Notes: generated by a model not told the origin, from the letters alone. A stretch of 64,000 nt of DNA from Cyanophora paradoxa (GCA_004431415.1 QPMI01000594.1:1-64000); one strand, 5' to 3'. Positions 11,501 to 26,500 are shown, counted from the stretch's first letter. Program-made: numbers and translations.

Positions 11501-14500
11501 GTACAGACAATGACTACGTTAGCATCGCTAACCTGACGTCGAGTCCTTGGACCTTCGTGCATTCAGGTCTAATTCAGCGCAAGGAATACAAGTACAAGGC
11601 ATACTACACAACCCAAAGGGCTGGCTCGACGCTCAGCTCCGCAGCAAGTGGGTGGACGGCCCCAGCTGCTCCGACCATTTCAATGACGGGTCGCACACAT
11701 ATGAGCATTTTGCTATCGATTACCGAGAACGGCGCCGGTGGAAACCAGTCAATTACGGAAACACAAGTTGAGCGCGCGCCATTCGGCACAGAAGATTGGG
11801 CTCCGGTCGCAGACTGCTCTGCAGACGGGACATTACCAAACGGCGAGTGCACCGATGATGGCGACGTCATTCCTGCGTCCCGGTATCTGTATAGGGCGCG
11901 CTTCCTTGGCTTCGGGGGTGTCGAGGACCGCACTTTGGGCGAGTGGTCGGCGACGACCGAGCTCTGGACAGCCCTGCCGCCTCCCGTTCTGACTATGTTG
12001 ATGGAAGACTCGAACACAATTACCGTGTTCATCGATCTAGAGTTTGTAAGCAAGGACTTTGCTGAAAGTTACATGCTGACCTGCAATGACACCAATGAAG
12101 CAAGAATTGTGGCCGTTCCGTTACCTGGTCCGGCGACTGTGACTCTCACTCCGCTGCAGCCTAGCACGGTATACACGTGCTGGGCGATGTTGATCGCGAA
12201 GCCGCCCGTGGGCAACTCATCCGCATCATTGGATTTAATGGCGATCACCGACGACTCGCCGGCACCGGTGCTGACGACGACATCTGTGAACGCGACCGCC
12301 GCCTGGATCGATGTATCCACCCCCCCGCTTATTTCAGAGGTGGTCGTGAGCGGCTTCCGCATCTTTCGCTCGCTGAATCCGGTTTCGGGCTGGCAAGAAG
12401 CAGCAACGCTGAGCGAGGCCAATGGCGGGATCACGCCGCAGACGATTACGTACATTGATGTTGACCTTAGCCCTCAGACGGACTACTACTACAAGGCATT
12501 GTACTTCACACCTGCAGCCTCGAAGGAGAGCAGCGAGCCGAAGCAGGCGCGAACAGGCCCACCGGCACCCGAGCTCGCCCCGAACGCCGCGGAGGCGTAC
12601 GCAGTGATGTTTGATCTTATCCAGACCGGTCTCAGGACGGACCTTATATTAGCGACGAAACTTTACCGCAACGGAACGCTGAGCCAGACCCCGTTCGGCG
12701 CGGCTGCCTCATTCGTGGACGACTCCGTCAGCCCCGGAATCACGTACGAGTACACTGCACAGTACGAAGGCTCCGTTTACTACAACGGCGCCTCAACTCT
12801 GTCAGACTCGGCATTTGCGGTACCGCTCTATGTGACGACGAAGCTGGTTCAAAAGCCAAGCATCTCCGCGAACAAGATCACAGCGACGACTGTGGAGGTA
12901 TGCGTAACTTATCCAGCAGACAGCAGCCACCAGGCAATCCTCACGACGGAACTCTCTATTGTAGCGCACATTCTTTTCACGGGCGCGATCACGAAAACAA
13001 ATCCAAACCAGGACTGCAAGACGCTCGTGGGTCTGGAGCCCGCAACGACGTCGAACATTACGGCGTACTACGCGACAACTGGCGCCAACTCGCCAACCTC
13101 TGACGTCCTTCAGGTGACTCAGGCGAGCCCCGCGGCACCCTCACTGTCGGTTTCTTTCGACCCCGCGTTTCCGAGCGCGACGGTCGTCATGGTGCGGGCC
13201 GTCTTTCCGAGCCAACCAAAAGACCCGATCCAGCAGACAAGTCCCGCGGAAGACCTCTTGCCGGTCGTCACCCACGTCGAGTTGTACCGCGACGGAGACC
13301 TCGTGGAGAGCAGAGTCGCAAACATGATCGACAGCAGCTACGTGTTTACAGATTCCGGACTGCCGCCGGGTACTACGTTCACGTACGAGGCGGCCCTGCT
13401 CACGGCCTACGCCAAGTCGGACAACGGGTCTGTGGCAGCGACGACCGTGCTCGCAGCGGCACCGATGCTGACGGCATCGGGCATCAATATGAACGCATCG
13501 GCTGTGGCTGTGAAGGTTGCAAAGCCCCTGCCGGAGCAGGACGCCGCGGTCTCGATTCGCATATACTTTGCGACCTCGATCGCGGGCCCATACTCGAAGC
13601 TCGCCGAGATTGACAAGTCGGCGGACGTGTACGAATACACGCACATGGGCCTGGAGTCGGGCACTCAGTACTGGTACATGGCGGACTACACCACGGCTGG
13701 GCTCCCGAACTTCAGGGCGGGTGCCGACTCGCCGAACAGCACCGAAGACAGTGCATGGACGTCGCCGAACCCGCCCGTCTTGAACTTGGCGTCGTCCGTC
13801 GCTGTGCCCCCAAGCGAGACGAGCACCGTGATTCACGTTGCGCCTTTGACGGCAGACACCGACATCAGCCAGCTCGTTCTGGCGCGCGCCGATTCAGGGT
13901 ACACCTGCATTGAAACTTCGTGGAGCGGGACCGCCGGCACCGCAGACTGCACAGACGGCAACGGGCTGCTAGCGACGACGTACACGTACAACGCGTACTA
14001 TGTGGGACAGGAGGGCATGCAGAGCGTGCACGTAAGCATCTCAGTGACCACCCCACCCATCAATCCAGTGGTGGTCATCGGGCCATACCCCGCGACGACC
14101 ACAACGACCAGCATCGAGATCGAGCTGCCGCTTGGCTACGCAGCTAGCAACGGTACCGAGCTGTACCGAAATGGCTCCCTCGCTGCCACGCTCTCGACAT
14201 CATGCGGCGAATGCTCAAATATCAACGTTGATTGCTGCATGCGCTACAACGACACGGGGCTTGCAGCCGGCAGCGGGTACAGCTACTCGGCGCTTTTGAC
14301 CGTGGACAACGGCAATGTGCGCGTTGCGTCGCCAATGTCTCTGTACACGGAGCTGTGGACTGCGCCGCCAAAGCCTCAGCCATCCGTGTACATCACTACG
14401 ACAGGTCCATCGGTGACGGTGCAGGTCCCTCTTCCAGCTGGCCTCGGGAGCGTTGTGGAGGAGACGTGGTGCTGGGAGGAGCAGACGCCCTTGAACCGAT

Positions 14501-17500
14501 TCATGGTTACCGGCCAACAGTTCACTGTCGCAGGCACTGCGACTCCACCTTCAATGCCGTACAGCGTCGACTTTGCACTGTCGTACTTCTGGGTGTGCGT
14601 GTTTCATGGCAAGGGCAACACGATCAGTGAGACAGGCACAACACAGTCGACCCTGCCGCCAAGCCGACCGAATCTTTACATCGAGGCTCTGAACTCGACT
14701 GCTCTGGAGGCGGTCGTGACAATCAACGACTTGCCAAGCCGCAACCTCACGCAGACCGTGGTCATCACGTGCAACGGGACTGCTGCGGCATACAGCCCCA
14801 TCAAGATTCCGGCTTTGGATTTGCAGGCAACGTACACGTACATCCTGACAGGCCTGAAGCCCGGCGAGGTGATTGCGTGCAATGCGATGCTCAACTCCAC
14901 AGCTGGCGCATCAGATGCATCGGATGCGGACAATTCGGGCACCGGTGGTGAGATGACGCTTGGGCAGACCCTGCTTGCGCCTGCAGCCGCCTTGACAGTG
15001 TCCGACGTCAACAGCACGGCAGTGTTTCTGAACCTGACCGTCCCAGTGACCGAAGGCGTCCAGGTGATCAGAATTCTCGTGTATCGGACGCTGCAGCTGG
15101 GAAACTTCACAGTCCTTGCTGGAGACCTCGTTGCCGGCACTGACAAGTTCGTGGATGTGGGTCTGCTACCGCAGACAATGTACACGTACATGGTAGCCTA
15201 CACGACTCAAGGGGAGAACTCGAATCCGAGCCCGCCAAAACATGCACGCACCGCTCCGTCGGCTTCAGAGCTCCGCTTGATAGCGAACTACGTAACGAAC
15301 ATCACCTTTACAGTCACGTCGCCCGACGCGATCGAGACGCACATCGAGTACACGTACGTTTCCAGGAACGGCACTCTGCTGAGCTTGTGCTCTGGTGCCA
15401 ATGCGGTCAAGGTGTGCGAGGACACGACTGTTAATCCGGGTTATGCGTACACATACACTGTGAAGTATCGCGGCGCGGGCATTGTGGGGACGCCACTTGA
15501 TAGCACCGGTGACATCTACTCATTCAGCGCCGTGTCGACTTTGTTAGACATTGTGGTGGGGCGTCCGCCAAGGCCTGTGCTGGTGGCGGAGATTGTAACG
15601 TCAACAAGCGTGAAAATCGGCATCGTATACCCAATGGATGAGAGTCTGGACGAGATTCGAGACGTAATTATCTCGCGCAATGACACCGCAGACACGCCAG
15701 ACGTCTCGCTGCTGTGGCCATTCCCAGCTTTTGTGTGGGATAGTAGTCGGGCGCCGGGCTCGACAGAAACGTACGTGGCGGTGTTCAGCACAGACGCACT
15801 CGACTCGGACCCGTCGGCGCTTTTGACTGTGACACACCCGGCGCCCAACGCGCCAACAATGTCGCAGCTGCCGGTCGCGAACCCAAACTTTGCAACTTCG
15901 CTCCGATTCCGCATCATCATGCCCAAGGACGGCACCGTGAAGCTCATGCCCTGGATAACCGGCATCATCATTTACCGCGACGGCACTTTCCTTGAGCGTG
16001 TTTCCAGCAGCAGCGTCCTTGATGGCAGTGCAGTTGATGACTGGTACGACTTTACGGACAACGGACTGCGGCCGAATGGAACTTACACGTACAAGGCACT
16101 GGTCGAAACGTCGCTGATCAACTCGAGCTTCTCGCTTGACCTTACAATGCAGACAGCTCGAGCGGGCCCTCCGAGGATCTCGGATGTGGAGACGGTGAAC
16201 ACGACGGCGCTGAGCGTGACCGTGATAGACACTCCGTCAACAATGTTCATGCCCGTAAACGTGGTGATTGTCCGGCTCCACAGCTTCAACAGCTCGGGCG
16301 ACGTGGTAATGACTCTAGAAAAGTTGCTGAGCCCGCCAGCGGTCTCTGTGACGTTTATCGTGACTGGCCTATTGCCTGGCGAGCTGTACAATTTCAACGC
16401 CGACTTCACAACGAAGGGGGAGGAGGAGGGCTTCGCAGGAGCCGACTCGTTTATGAGCAGCCCGTCGAGCGGCCGCACAATCCCAGAGCCGCCCGACCTA
16501 GCGCTTGTGTCTGCGACCAGCTTCAACATCGTTCTTCAGGTCAGCGAACCGAGCTGCGTGCCGGGCGGTTGCAGCGTGGGCGGCGTGACGGGGGTCAAGC
16601 TGTACCGCCAGCCGGTATGGACTGCGAACGGCGAGGAGGCCTCAAAGCTGATTATGTCCTCTTTTAATGGCCCATTTGAGGACCTTGATGTTCTGCCTGG
16701 AACAAATTATACGTACCACGCAATCTACATGGCTGACATTGATTCCGACGGCAAGAGCTCAGCAAACTCAGGCTCTATCACAGTCGCTACTCCTGCACAG
16801 GCCTTGCCTCCAACTATCGTCTGGAATCACGGCGCTGGAACGAATTCGACCGCAGTCTGGCTTGCTGTGAATGACGTTCCGAATCCGAACATGCCACAAA
16901 TCGTGGTTGATCTTGTGGGAATCCTTGCATGCGATCTCGAAGACATTGGATACAGTTGTACAGACAATGACTACGTTAGCATCGCTAACCTGACGTCGAG
17001 TCCTTGGACCTTCGTGCATTCAGGTCTAATTCAGCGCAAGGAATACAAGTACAAGGCATACTACACAACCCAAAGGGCTGGCTCGACGCTCAGCTCCGCA
17101 GCAAGTGGGTGGACGGCCCCAGCTGCTCCGACCATTTCAATGACGGGTCGCACACATATGAGCATTTTGCTATCGATTACCGAGAACGGCGCCGGTGGAA
17201 ACCAGTCAATTACGGAAACACAAGTTGAGCGCGCGCCATTCGGCACAGAAGATTGGGCTCCGGTCGCAGACTGCTCTGCAGACGGGACATTACCAAACGG
17301 CGAGTGCACCGATGATGGCGACGTCATTCCTGCGTCCCGGTATCTGTATAGGGCGCGCTTCCTTGGCTTCGGGGGTGTCGAGGACCGCACTTTGGGCGAG
17401 TGGTCGGCGACGACCGAGCTCTGGACAGCCCTGCCGCCTCCCGTTCTGACTATGTTGATGGAAGACTCGAACACAATTACCGTGTTCATCGATCTAGAGT

Positions 17501-20500
17501 TTGTAAGCAAGGACTTTGCTGAAAGTTACATGCTGACCTGCAATGACACCAATGAAGCAAGAATTGTGGCCGTTCCGTTACCTGGTCCGGCGACTGTGAC
17601 TCTCACTCCGCTGCAGCCTAGCACGGTATACACGTGCTGGGCGATGTTGATCGCGAAGCCGCCCGTGGGCAACTCATCCGCATCATTGGATTTAATGGCG
17701 ATCACCGACGACTCGCCGGCACCGGTGCTGACGACGACATCTGTGAACGCGACCGCCGCCTGGATCGATGTATCCACCCCCCCGCTTATTTCAGAGGTGG
17801 TCGTGAGCGGCTTCCGCATCTTTCGCTCGCTGAATCCGGTTTCGGGCTGGCAAGAAGCAGCAACGCTGAGCGAGGCCAATGGCGGGATCACGCCGCAGAC
17901 GATTACGTACATTGATGTTGACCTTAGCCCTCAGACGGACTACTACTACAAGGCATTGTACTTCACACCTGCAGCCTCGAAGGAGAGCAGCGAGCCGAAG
18001 CAGGCGCGAACAGGCCCACCGGCACCCGAGCTCGCCCCGAACGCCGCGGAGGCGTACGCAGTGATGTTTGATCTTATCCAGACCGGTCTCAGGACGGACC
18101 TTATATTAGCGACGAAACTTTACCGCAACGGAACGCTGAGCCAGACCCCGTTCGGCGCGGCTGCCTCATTCGTGGACGACTCCGTCAGCCCCGGAATCAC
18201 GTACGAGTACACTGCACAGTACGAAGGCTCCGTTTACTACAACGGCGCCTCAACTCTGTCAGACTCGGCATTTGCGGTACCGCTCTATGTGACGACGAAG
18301 CTGGTTCAAAAGCCAAGCATCTCCGCGAACAAGATCACAGCGACGACTGTGGAGGTATGCGTAACTTATCCAGCAGACAGCAGCCACCAGGCAATCCTCA
18401 CGACGGAACTCTCTATTGTAGCGCACATTCTTTTCACGGGCGCGATCACGAAAACAAATCCAAACCAGGACTGCAAGACGCTCGTGGGTCTGGAGCCCGC
18501 AACGACGTCGAACATTACGGCGTACTACGCGACAACTGGCGCCAACTCGCCAACCTCTGACGTCCTTCAGGTGACTCAGGCGAGCCCCGCGGCACCCTCA
18601 CTGTCGGTTTCTTTCGACCCCGCGTTTCCGAGCGCGACGGTCGTCATGGTGCGGGCCGTCTTTCCGAGCCAACCAAAAGACCCGATCCAGCAGACAAGTC
18701 CCGCGGAAGACCTCTTGCCGGTCGTCACCCACGTCGAGTTGTACCGCGACGGAGACCTCGTGGAGAGCAGAGTCGCAAACATGATCGACAGCAGCTACGT
18801 GTTTACAGATTCCGGACTGCCGCCGGGTACTACGTTCACGTACGAGGCGGCCCTGCTCACGGCCTACGCCAAGTCGGACAACGGGTCTGTGGCAGCGACG
18901 ACCGTGCTCGCAGCGGCACCGATGCTGACGGCATCGGGCATCAATATGAACGCATCGGCTGTGGCTGTGAAGGTTGCAAAGCCCCTGCCGGAGCAGGACG
19001 CCGCGGTCTCGATTCGCATATACTTTGCGACCTCGATCGCGGGCCCATACTCGAAGCTCGCCGAGATTGACAAGTCGGCGGACGTGTACGAATACACGCA
19101 CATGGGCCTGGAGTCGGGCACTCAGTACTGGTACATGGCGGACTACACCACGGCTGGGCTCCCGAACTTCAGGGCGGGTGCCGACTCGCCGAACAGCACC
19201 GAAGACAGTGCATGGACGTCGCCGAACCCGCCCGTCTTGAACTTGGCGTCGTCCGTCGCTGTGCCCCCAAGCGAGACGAGCACCGTGATTCACGTTGCGC
19301 CTTTGACGGCAGACACCGACATCAGCCAGCTCGTTCTGGCGCGCGCCGATTCAGGGTACACCTGCATTGAAACTTCGTGGAGCGGGACCGCCGGCACCGC
19401 AGACTGCACAGACGGCAACGGGCTGCTAGCGACGACGTACACGTACAACGCGTACTATGTGGGACAGGAGGGCATGCAGAGCGTGCACGTAAGCATCTCA
19501 GTGACCACCCCACCCATCAATCCAGTGGTGGTCATCGGGCCATACCCCGCGACGACCACAACGACCAGCATCGAGATCGAGCTGCCGCTTGGCTACGCAG
19601 CTAGCAACGGTACCGAGCTGTACCGAAATGGCTCCCTCGCTGCCACGCTCTCGACATCATGCGGCGAATGCTCAAATATCAACGTTGATTGCTGCATGCG
19701 CTACAACGACACGGGGCTTGCAGCCGGCAGCGGGTACAGCTACTCGGCGCTTTTGACCGTGGACAACGGCAATGTGCGCGTTGCGTCGCCAATGTCTCTG
19801 TACACGGAGCTGTGGACGGCAGCCCTTCGTCGTCAGATGCTCTCTACTTCTGCTGATTTCACGGAAATCAAATCCAGCGTGGGCGCCAGCAGTCATCTAG
19901 ATCCGACTTCCACGTCCAAGAGTCTCCTAATGATCTTGCAGGCGGGACTACTCCTTCCCGCGCCCCAGCTCGCTCTTGACTCCGATGTGTGCACGCCCGT
20001 TGAGTCCTCCACTGTTCGATTCACGGCGTCCGGGTTCTCTTCCAGCGTTCAAGTGACGTCGGTTGAGCTTTTCCGCGACGGTGTGCTCGTAGCGACGGCG
20101 CCTTCCAGCAGCAGCAGAATCGCAGATGCCACGGCAGCCCCTTCCCGTCGTTACGTTTACTCTGTGCGCCTCGCGGGACCCCAAGGGGTGGTCTCCTCTC
20201 TCTCCGCTCCCCTCTCTGTGAGCACGCCGCCGTCGGCACCCACTCTGTCACTGTCGTCGCGAACGCGCAACTCGACGAGCATAAGAATCGCGAGGCCCCC
20301 CGATGTCGACGACACAAGCATCGTCTCGCTCAAACTCTACCTCGTGCGGAGCTTGCACGGGACCGGAGCGTCCGACGCAAGTGCCAGCGATCAGCCGATT
20401 CTCGTGCCTCTGCAAGCATGGCCCGCTGAGGGCGTCGTATGGACGGACGTCGGTCTGCAGTCCAGCGTGACGTACCAGTACAGGGGCTTCATCACCAATG

Positions 20501-23500
20501 CAGACGGGTGGAGCTCGCCTTTCTCCAACGAGATCAGTGCCGAGACCCTCTCGCTCGCACTGGAAGCGTCAGCAGCGAAACTCAATTCCGTTTACGTGCT
20601 CAATCTGAGGACGCCTTTGCTGATCAAGTTCACGTCGCCTGCGGCGGGCGCCGTCGTCGGGCGCGGGCAGGAGCTCTTCGTGCGGTACAGCTCCGCGTCC
20701 ACGTCCGCCTCCGACGCGGAGTTGCTCTTCGTCGCCGCCGCATCCTCGACCTCGACCGTGAGTGCCTCCGCAAGCCATAGATGCATTCTAGCGATCTTGA
20801 TTTGAGTAATCGAATGTTTTACACGCATACGCAGTTGCTCTTGTCTGGGCAGAGCATCAGCACCGGCGGCGGCCTCTTTCGCGTTTCGATCCCGGCTGCG
20901 GCAGATCCGGGCGACTTCTTCATTCGTGTCCGCTCCGCATCGCTCTCGAGCTCCGCCGACACGCCGACGTTCCGGTCAGTTTTAATCAGCTTTTTCCAAG
21001 CGCTTTGATGGCGGAAGCTGACTGAAATTAATCACGTTCGCATCAGAGTTACCGCCGTGGAGACGCGGGTCGAGACGGTTGAGTACGACCCGGACGCCGT
21101 TCCGTCCCTCGCGGACCGCATTCGCTCCGCTCCGGGCTACGCTTCCATCGACCTGTCTGTTGTGGCGGTCGAGACCGCAGCCTCGGGCGGCGGCTCTGCC
21201 CGCTCTCGCCTGCAGGCGGCCACCGTGACGCACACGTTCGCCCTGCCCGCGCCGGCATCCTCTATGATCGTGAGCCCAATATTTATGCATTCGCTTCATT
21301 TCTGCAAACGCATTCATGGAGCGCACTGAGCATGACCCTTCTATCCGGCAGACGTTCTTGTCGCTGATGCAGACCCTGACGCATGGCGACGCCCTGCTCT
21401 CTGGCATTTACTACGTCGAGTCTGGCCTCTCGGCTCGAGCCAACCTCGCCTACGTGTTCTCTGGTGCGCATGCGCTCCCCTTGCGCTTGATCGAATGCAC
21501 AAATCGATGCTGACCTGCCGAACAGGGCTGCCCCTGTCTGAGCCGGTGACGGCCAAGCTCGCTTTCGATCCCGACATCGCGGGCTCCTTCGCGGATCTCG
21601 CGAAGCAGATCCAGCGGCTCACCGGGTATCGCCCGAAGCAAACGATCGCCAAACGCCGCTCGATGCTTCAGTATTCTGAAGAATCGGTGGACGTCTCTTT
21701 CGGAGGCAGCACCGGCGCCCTCCGCGCCGCGCAGAAGGCGAGCTATGCTTTATAATTATTGCGTTCAACAAATCCAGTCTTAATAACGCAACTTGCGACC
21801 CAGGTCGCCTCGTTCGTCTCCAAAGGGGCGCTCCTCCCCTCTGTTTACTCCGTCGAGTTCGAGCACAACGGCGCGAAAACGTCGGCCCGCCACCCTCTCC
21901 TGTCCAAGAGCGCGAGCATGTCTCTCCCCTACGCCGGGATCACGCTCGCTGCGGGGTCAGGCGCCGCCGACCTGTCGCTGGGCTCTTCCTCTTCTTCCTC
22001 CGCCAGCTTCGAGCTCCTGAGCGCCGAGGGCGCCTCCGGATCCACGGGAGTCGCGGCTGCGCGGAGCGCCGCCAGCGGCGGCGTCACTCTCTTTGCGGCG
22101 GCTCCGAATTCGGGCGGGCTGGACGCGCCGATTGCGAGCGTGCCCATCGAAAATCCCGCTGCAACGGTGCAGTGCGCCGTATCAGACGGCTCGGGCGGCT
22201 TGTTTTTGGCATTCGACCCGCCCAACGGTATTTGTTTTTGAAGTCGGAGTCGCTGCGAGGTTGTTGAAATTCTTGCAGGCGGGTCGTCGCTCGTCCGCTA
22301 CCTGCACAGCACTCAGCAGACGTCGACACTTCCCGCCTCTAGCCTGCCCCAGCCTTTCGTCTGCGTCCGGCTGGGGCCGAGCAGCTCGCAGCCCCTCCGC
22401 TTGCTTGTCGGATCCCGCGCTCCGGGGCTCTACGTCGTCTCCGTGCAGGCCTCCGGTGCCCTCGAGGCAAAGGCCGTCGCGCTGCCCGGCACGAGCGGCA
22501 AGCCGATCGCGCTCGCGTCCCGCGCGCCCCTCTCGCGCGCCGCGGCGGCCGTGTTCCTCCAGTCGGACGACGCCGCCAGCGCCACCGGCGGCGAATGCAA
22601 CTCGGGCGACGGCGGCAGCGACGCCGCGCTGCACATCGTCGACGGGAGCGGCGGCATCGCGTCTGTCCCAGCAAAGCTGCGCGGCGTGTGCCCCCGCGCC
22701 CTCGCCGTCTCGCCCGACTCGTCCTTTGCCGTCATCCTTTCTACCGACGGCCGGCTCTTCCGCGGCTCGCTCCGCTCCCGCGACGGCGCCGCATTCTCAG
22801 AGCTCAAGGGCAGCGGCCGTTCGCCGCTGGCTTCGGGCGAATCGATTGCTCGGATCGCATTCCTTCAGGTCTTCGACATCTCCATCGATATCAGTTCTTT
22901 CAAATTAAATGTACCTAAATCCGATTGCAGAGCCGAGCTTATCTGGTCGCCGCCATGCTCGGGCACGCTTCCGGCCCCCGCCTCTGCGTCCTCTCTGCAG
23001 CCGACGGCGCGCCGCAAGAGTCGACGCTCCTATCCGTCGGCGACGCGCTGCCAACGGTCGCCGCCGCTGCTGCCGCCGCGACTTCGGTCGCTCTGGAGGC
23101 GGCGCCCGAGCTGCCCGCCGTTTACGTCGCCTTCGGACGCTACATGGCCCGCTTCAGAGTGGCCCCAGGTAATCAGTCTTGGACGAAGGCCGCTGCTTGC
23201 AATTTAATTTCTTTGCCGTGATTCTGACACCGTAGCGGGCATGTGCAGCGTCGGTGCAGGTGCTGGGGCCCGGGGGCGGCGAGTTGACAATGCGAATCCG
23301 CGCCCCGCTCTCCATCCCCTACGTCACCGGCGGGCTCGTCTCCGGCGTGGAGGTGCGCCGCTTTTGTTTCAGAGCTATTAGTATTCGGCGCCGGCAAGAC
23401 AAGCCGCTCTGCAGATAAAGATCCTGAACCCCATGAACCTTCGCACCATCCACAGCTTCGTGTCCGCTTTGCCAGCGGGCCTCACGAACAGCCGCCGCGT

Positions 23501-26500
23501 GGCGCGCATCCCGCTGACCCCGCCTACCTTCGGCATCGGAGGTAAGATCCGACAGCTTCACATGTTTTTGTACCCGCTCAATGTGCATGCGCATTTGCAG
23601 GCCACTACGCGGTCCAGGCGTGTGTCTTGGATGAGGCAGATGCCAGCGGCTGCTCGGAGATCCCTTCCAGTTCCTATTTCGCGATCCAGAGCCCGGACGG
23701 TGCGCACGAAAAGATTTAAACAAGCGCTAAAAGACAAGCACGATACGGAGAATTCTTGACCCGACCCCTGCGCCCCCTTCTAACTAGGATCGGCGGCGGC
23801 GGAGCCGAAGGTGGTCCTCTTCAGCGTCCGCGCGCCGGACGGGTCTGTGATCGCGGTGGGCAAGCTGCTCGCGGCCGTCGACGGCGTCGCGGTCGAGCCG
23901 CCCCAGCGCGGCTCTGTCGAGGTGTGACCTCAACAAATAAAATATTTTGATAAGAATCCGCCTGGACTAACCGATTTCCCGCTGATGTGGTTTTGCAGTC
24001 GGACATCTCTGCCGTCGACGCCACCCGCGTGCCGGCGGCGTACGATTCGGTGCTAGAGGCGTCCGTGAGCTGGAACGGGGCGGGGAAGAAGGGCGGCCTG
24101 GTGTCGGGCCCCGGGCGCGGCCTCCACCTGCTCTTCACCCGCGCCCCGGCCTCGGGCCGCTGGCTCCTCGTCAACGCAACTGTGCTGGACTCGTCCGGCG
24201 TGCGTTTAATTTGAGGTTTTGGGCAAATGAACCTTGCAACTCTTCTCTGAACGGTTTTGACGCCTTTGCAGGAGGGCGTGTGGTGGGTTCCGGGGCTCGC
24301 CGACGCCGCCTCTCCCGCGTTCGCCGCCTCGGCCGCGCTGGGCGAGGAGATCGCCTGCAGCCGCCTGCGGGTCCCACTTTTCTCGGGATCGCCCGCGGTC
24401 GAGCGCGGCTGGCTCGAGCTGCAGGACTTCCGCCTTGCCGCTTTCGCCTCCGCCGGCGCCAAAATGCAAGCCCGCTCCTACGGCTGCGGCGGGACAGAGA
24501 GCTGCCAGCTGCAGCAGAGCTCGGCGGCCGGCGCGGCGCTCGCCGCCTCCTGCGCCCCCGCAGAGCCGACGTCCGTCGAAGTGCGGGCGGACCTGGACTC
24601 GAACGGCGTCGACGCGATCGTCCAGCAGGCGTCCGCGGCCGCAGGCACGGCCGTCACCGTCTCGCAGTCGCGCCGCCGGCTGCGCCAGGCCGCCAGCACG
24701 CTCTCCCTGTCCCTCGGGGCTGGCCCCACCGCCGGAGCCGTGCGCTTATATATCTTTGTGTAGCTTCTGCTCGTTGTTCGCAGTGCTGAATGCGGACATT
24801 GCAGGCTGCCGTTAGCCTTGTCGACGCTGTAAACGGGGGTTCTTCGTCCGTCTCGCTGCTCCAGGGCGTCGCCGTCAGTGGGAGCGAGGAAATCACGAAC
24901 CCTGCGGCGCCAGCGCGTGCGCATTAAATATTCCGAATCGCGTCAACTTCGGCCGATCGGCTGATCGCGAGTGCGCAGCCGGCCAGTGGACAGCGGTCGC
25001 TTCGGCGCCGATGCAGTTCGAGCACGCCTGCGCCTTCGGGGCGGCCATCTATTTCGTGAACAGCGGCACTTCATTGCCCGCGATCTCGGTTTCGGGCTTC
25101 GACCCCGCAACGGGCGCCTGGAACAGCGGCGTCAGTCTGCCCGATGGCGGATCGTCTGCAAGCCTGGCCTGCACAGGACCCGTTATTTACGGTATGCTAT
25201 TTTCTTAAAGCTGAAAGCGAATGTGACGCCGCCGCCCGCAGCGTTCGGCGGGATTCTCGGGGGCGCTCCGACGTCGCTGCTGCGCTCGTACTCGACTGCG
25301 GACGGCGCGTGGACGACAATCGCTCCGGCCTCGGGCTCCGCGCCGCCCCCGCGCAGCTCCGCCGCCCTTCTCTCCATATCAGACACGCACCTGCTCCTCG
25401 CGTGCGTAAATATCGCTCTGCTCTTATTTCCCTTGTTAAAACCTTTTTTGAACATCGCTTATCTGGCAACTCGCAGCGGCGGAGTGGGCGGCGGTTCGGC
25501 GGCGCTCTCGGACGTCTGGCTCTTCGACGTCGCCACCTCAGAGTGGGCGCAGCTCGACGCGCCTGCTTCGGGCCCCAGCCCTCTCGCGCGCTACGGCGCC
25601 GCGGCGGCCTCGGCTGGCGATGCCGCCTACATCTTCGGAGGGGCAAGCCAGGCCGGCGCCGATGCGACGTTCTACAATGCGCTGTACTCGTGCGCTTTAT
25701 CATGATCACTTACTCTTTTAGGGTTTGTCATCGGAATTAGAATGCTGACGTTTTGTATGTCTCTTTCGCGTTTACGAAGCTTCGCCGTCGATACGGCGTC
25801 CTCGAGCTCTCCGGCGGCGACGCTCGTCTCCGACCCTGCCGCGTCTCCTTCGGCGCCCTCGCCGCGCGCCTTTGCTCTGATGCAGCTTTCTTCCACGGGA
25901 ACCTCTTCACGGGTGCGAATCTTTGAAAGAATCAACACGAAATCGGTGGTTTAAACTGGTTTTATGTTTAGATTTACATCACGGGAGGCTTCGAGTCAAG
26001 TGGGCAGCCCTCGAACCCTTCGGATCTCTTCATTTTCGATATCGGCGCGGCGGTGTGGGCGAAGGTCGCTCCCACCGGGGCGGGTCCCTCCGGCCTCGCC
26101 CGCTCGGGCGTCGCGGCGTACGGAAGCGCGCTGTATTTCTCTGCAGCGGCCGGCGTCTTTGCGTGGAGCGTCGACGGGGTTGATTCGTTCGCCTCCGGTG
26201 CGTCAGCCCTATATATATGTTACCCTCGAGTTCGTTGAAAGTTGAAGTCGGTCGCAAAGTACGTTCGTCTGACGGCCGGCACGTGCACGCCTGTGCAGCC
26301 TCTCAGATGGTGGGGGCCGCGTCGGTGATGCCCGAGGTGGTGTACCCCGTCTCGACCTCCGTCATCCTCCTGGGAGGCTCCTCCTCCGCGTCCTGGGTTG
26401 CTCCGTCCACGGCATACACCTCTGTTGTCGTCACGGCCTTCCCCGTCGACCGGAGCCGCGTGATCGTGAGCAACCAATTAAAATTGTCCGTTTCTTTCTA

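Noticed and set aside
7685-19293. Repeated 231-residue minus-strand open frames in each copy of the 5.46-kb unit
   Set aside because: They are antisense shadows of the Fn3-coding frame, Arg/His/Val-rich with no domain, and recur only because the DNA is duplicated.
22339-23207. Arg/Pro/Ala-rich alternative frames up to 271 codons
   Set aside because: They overlap the better frame, which has propeller-like beta-strand sequence and consistent splice sites; the alternatives are compositional.
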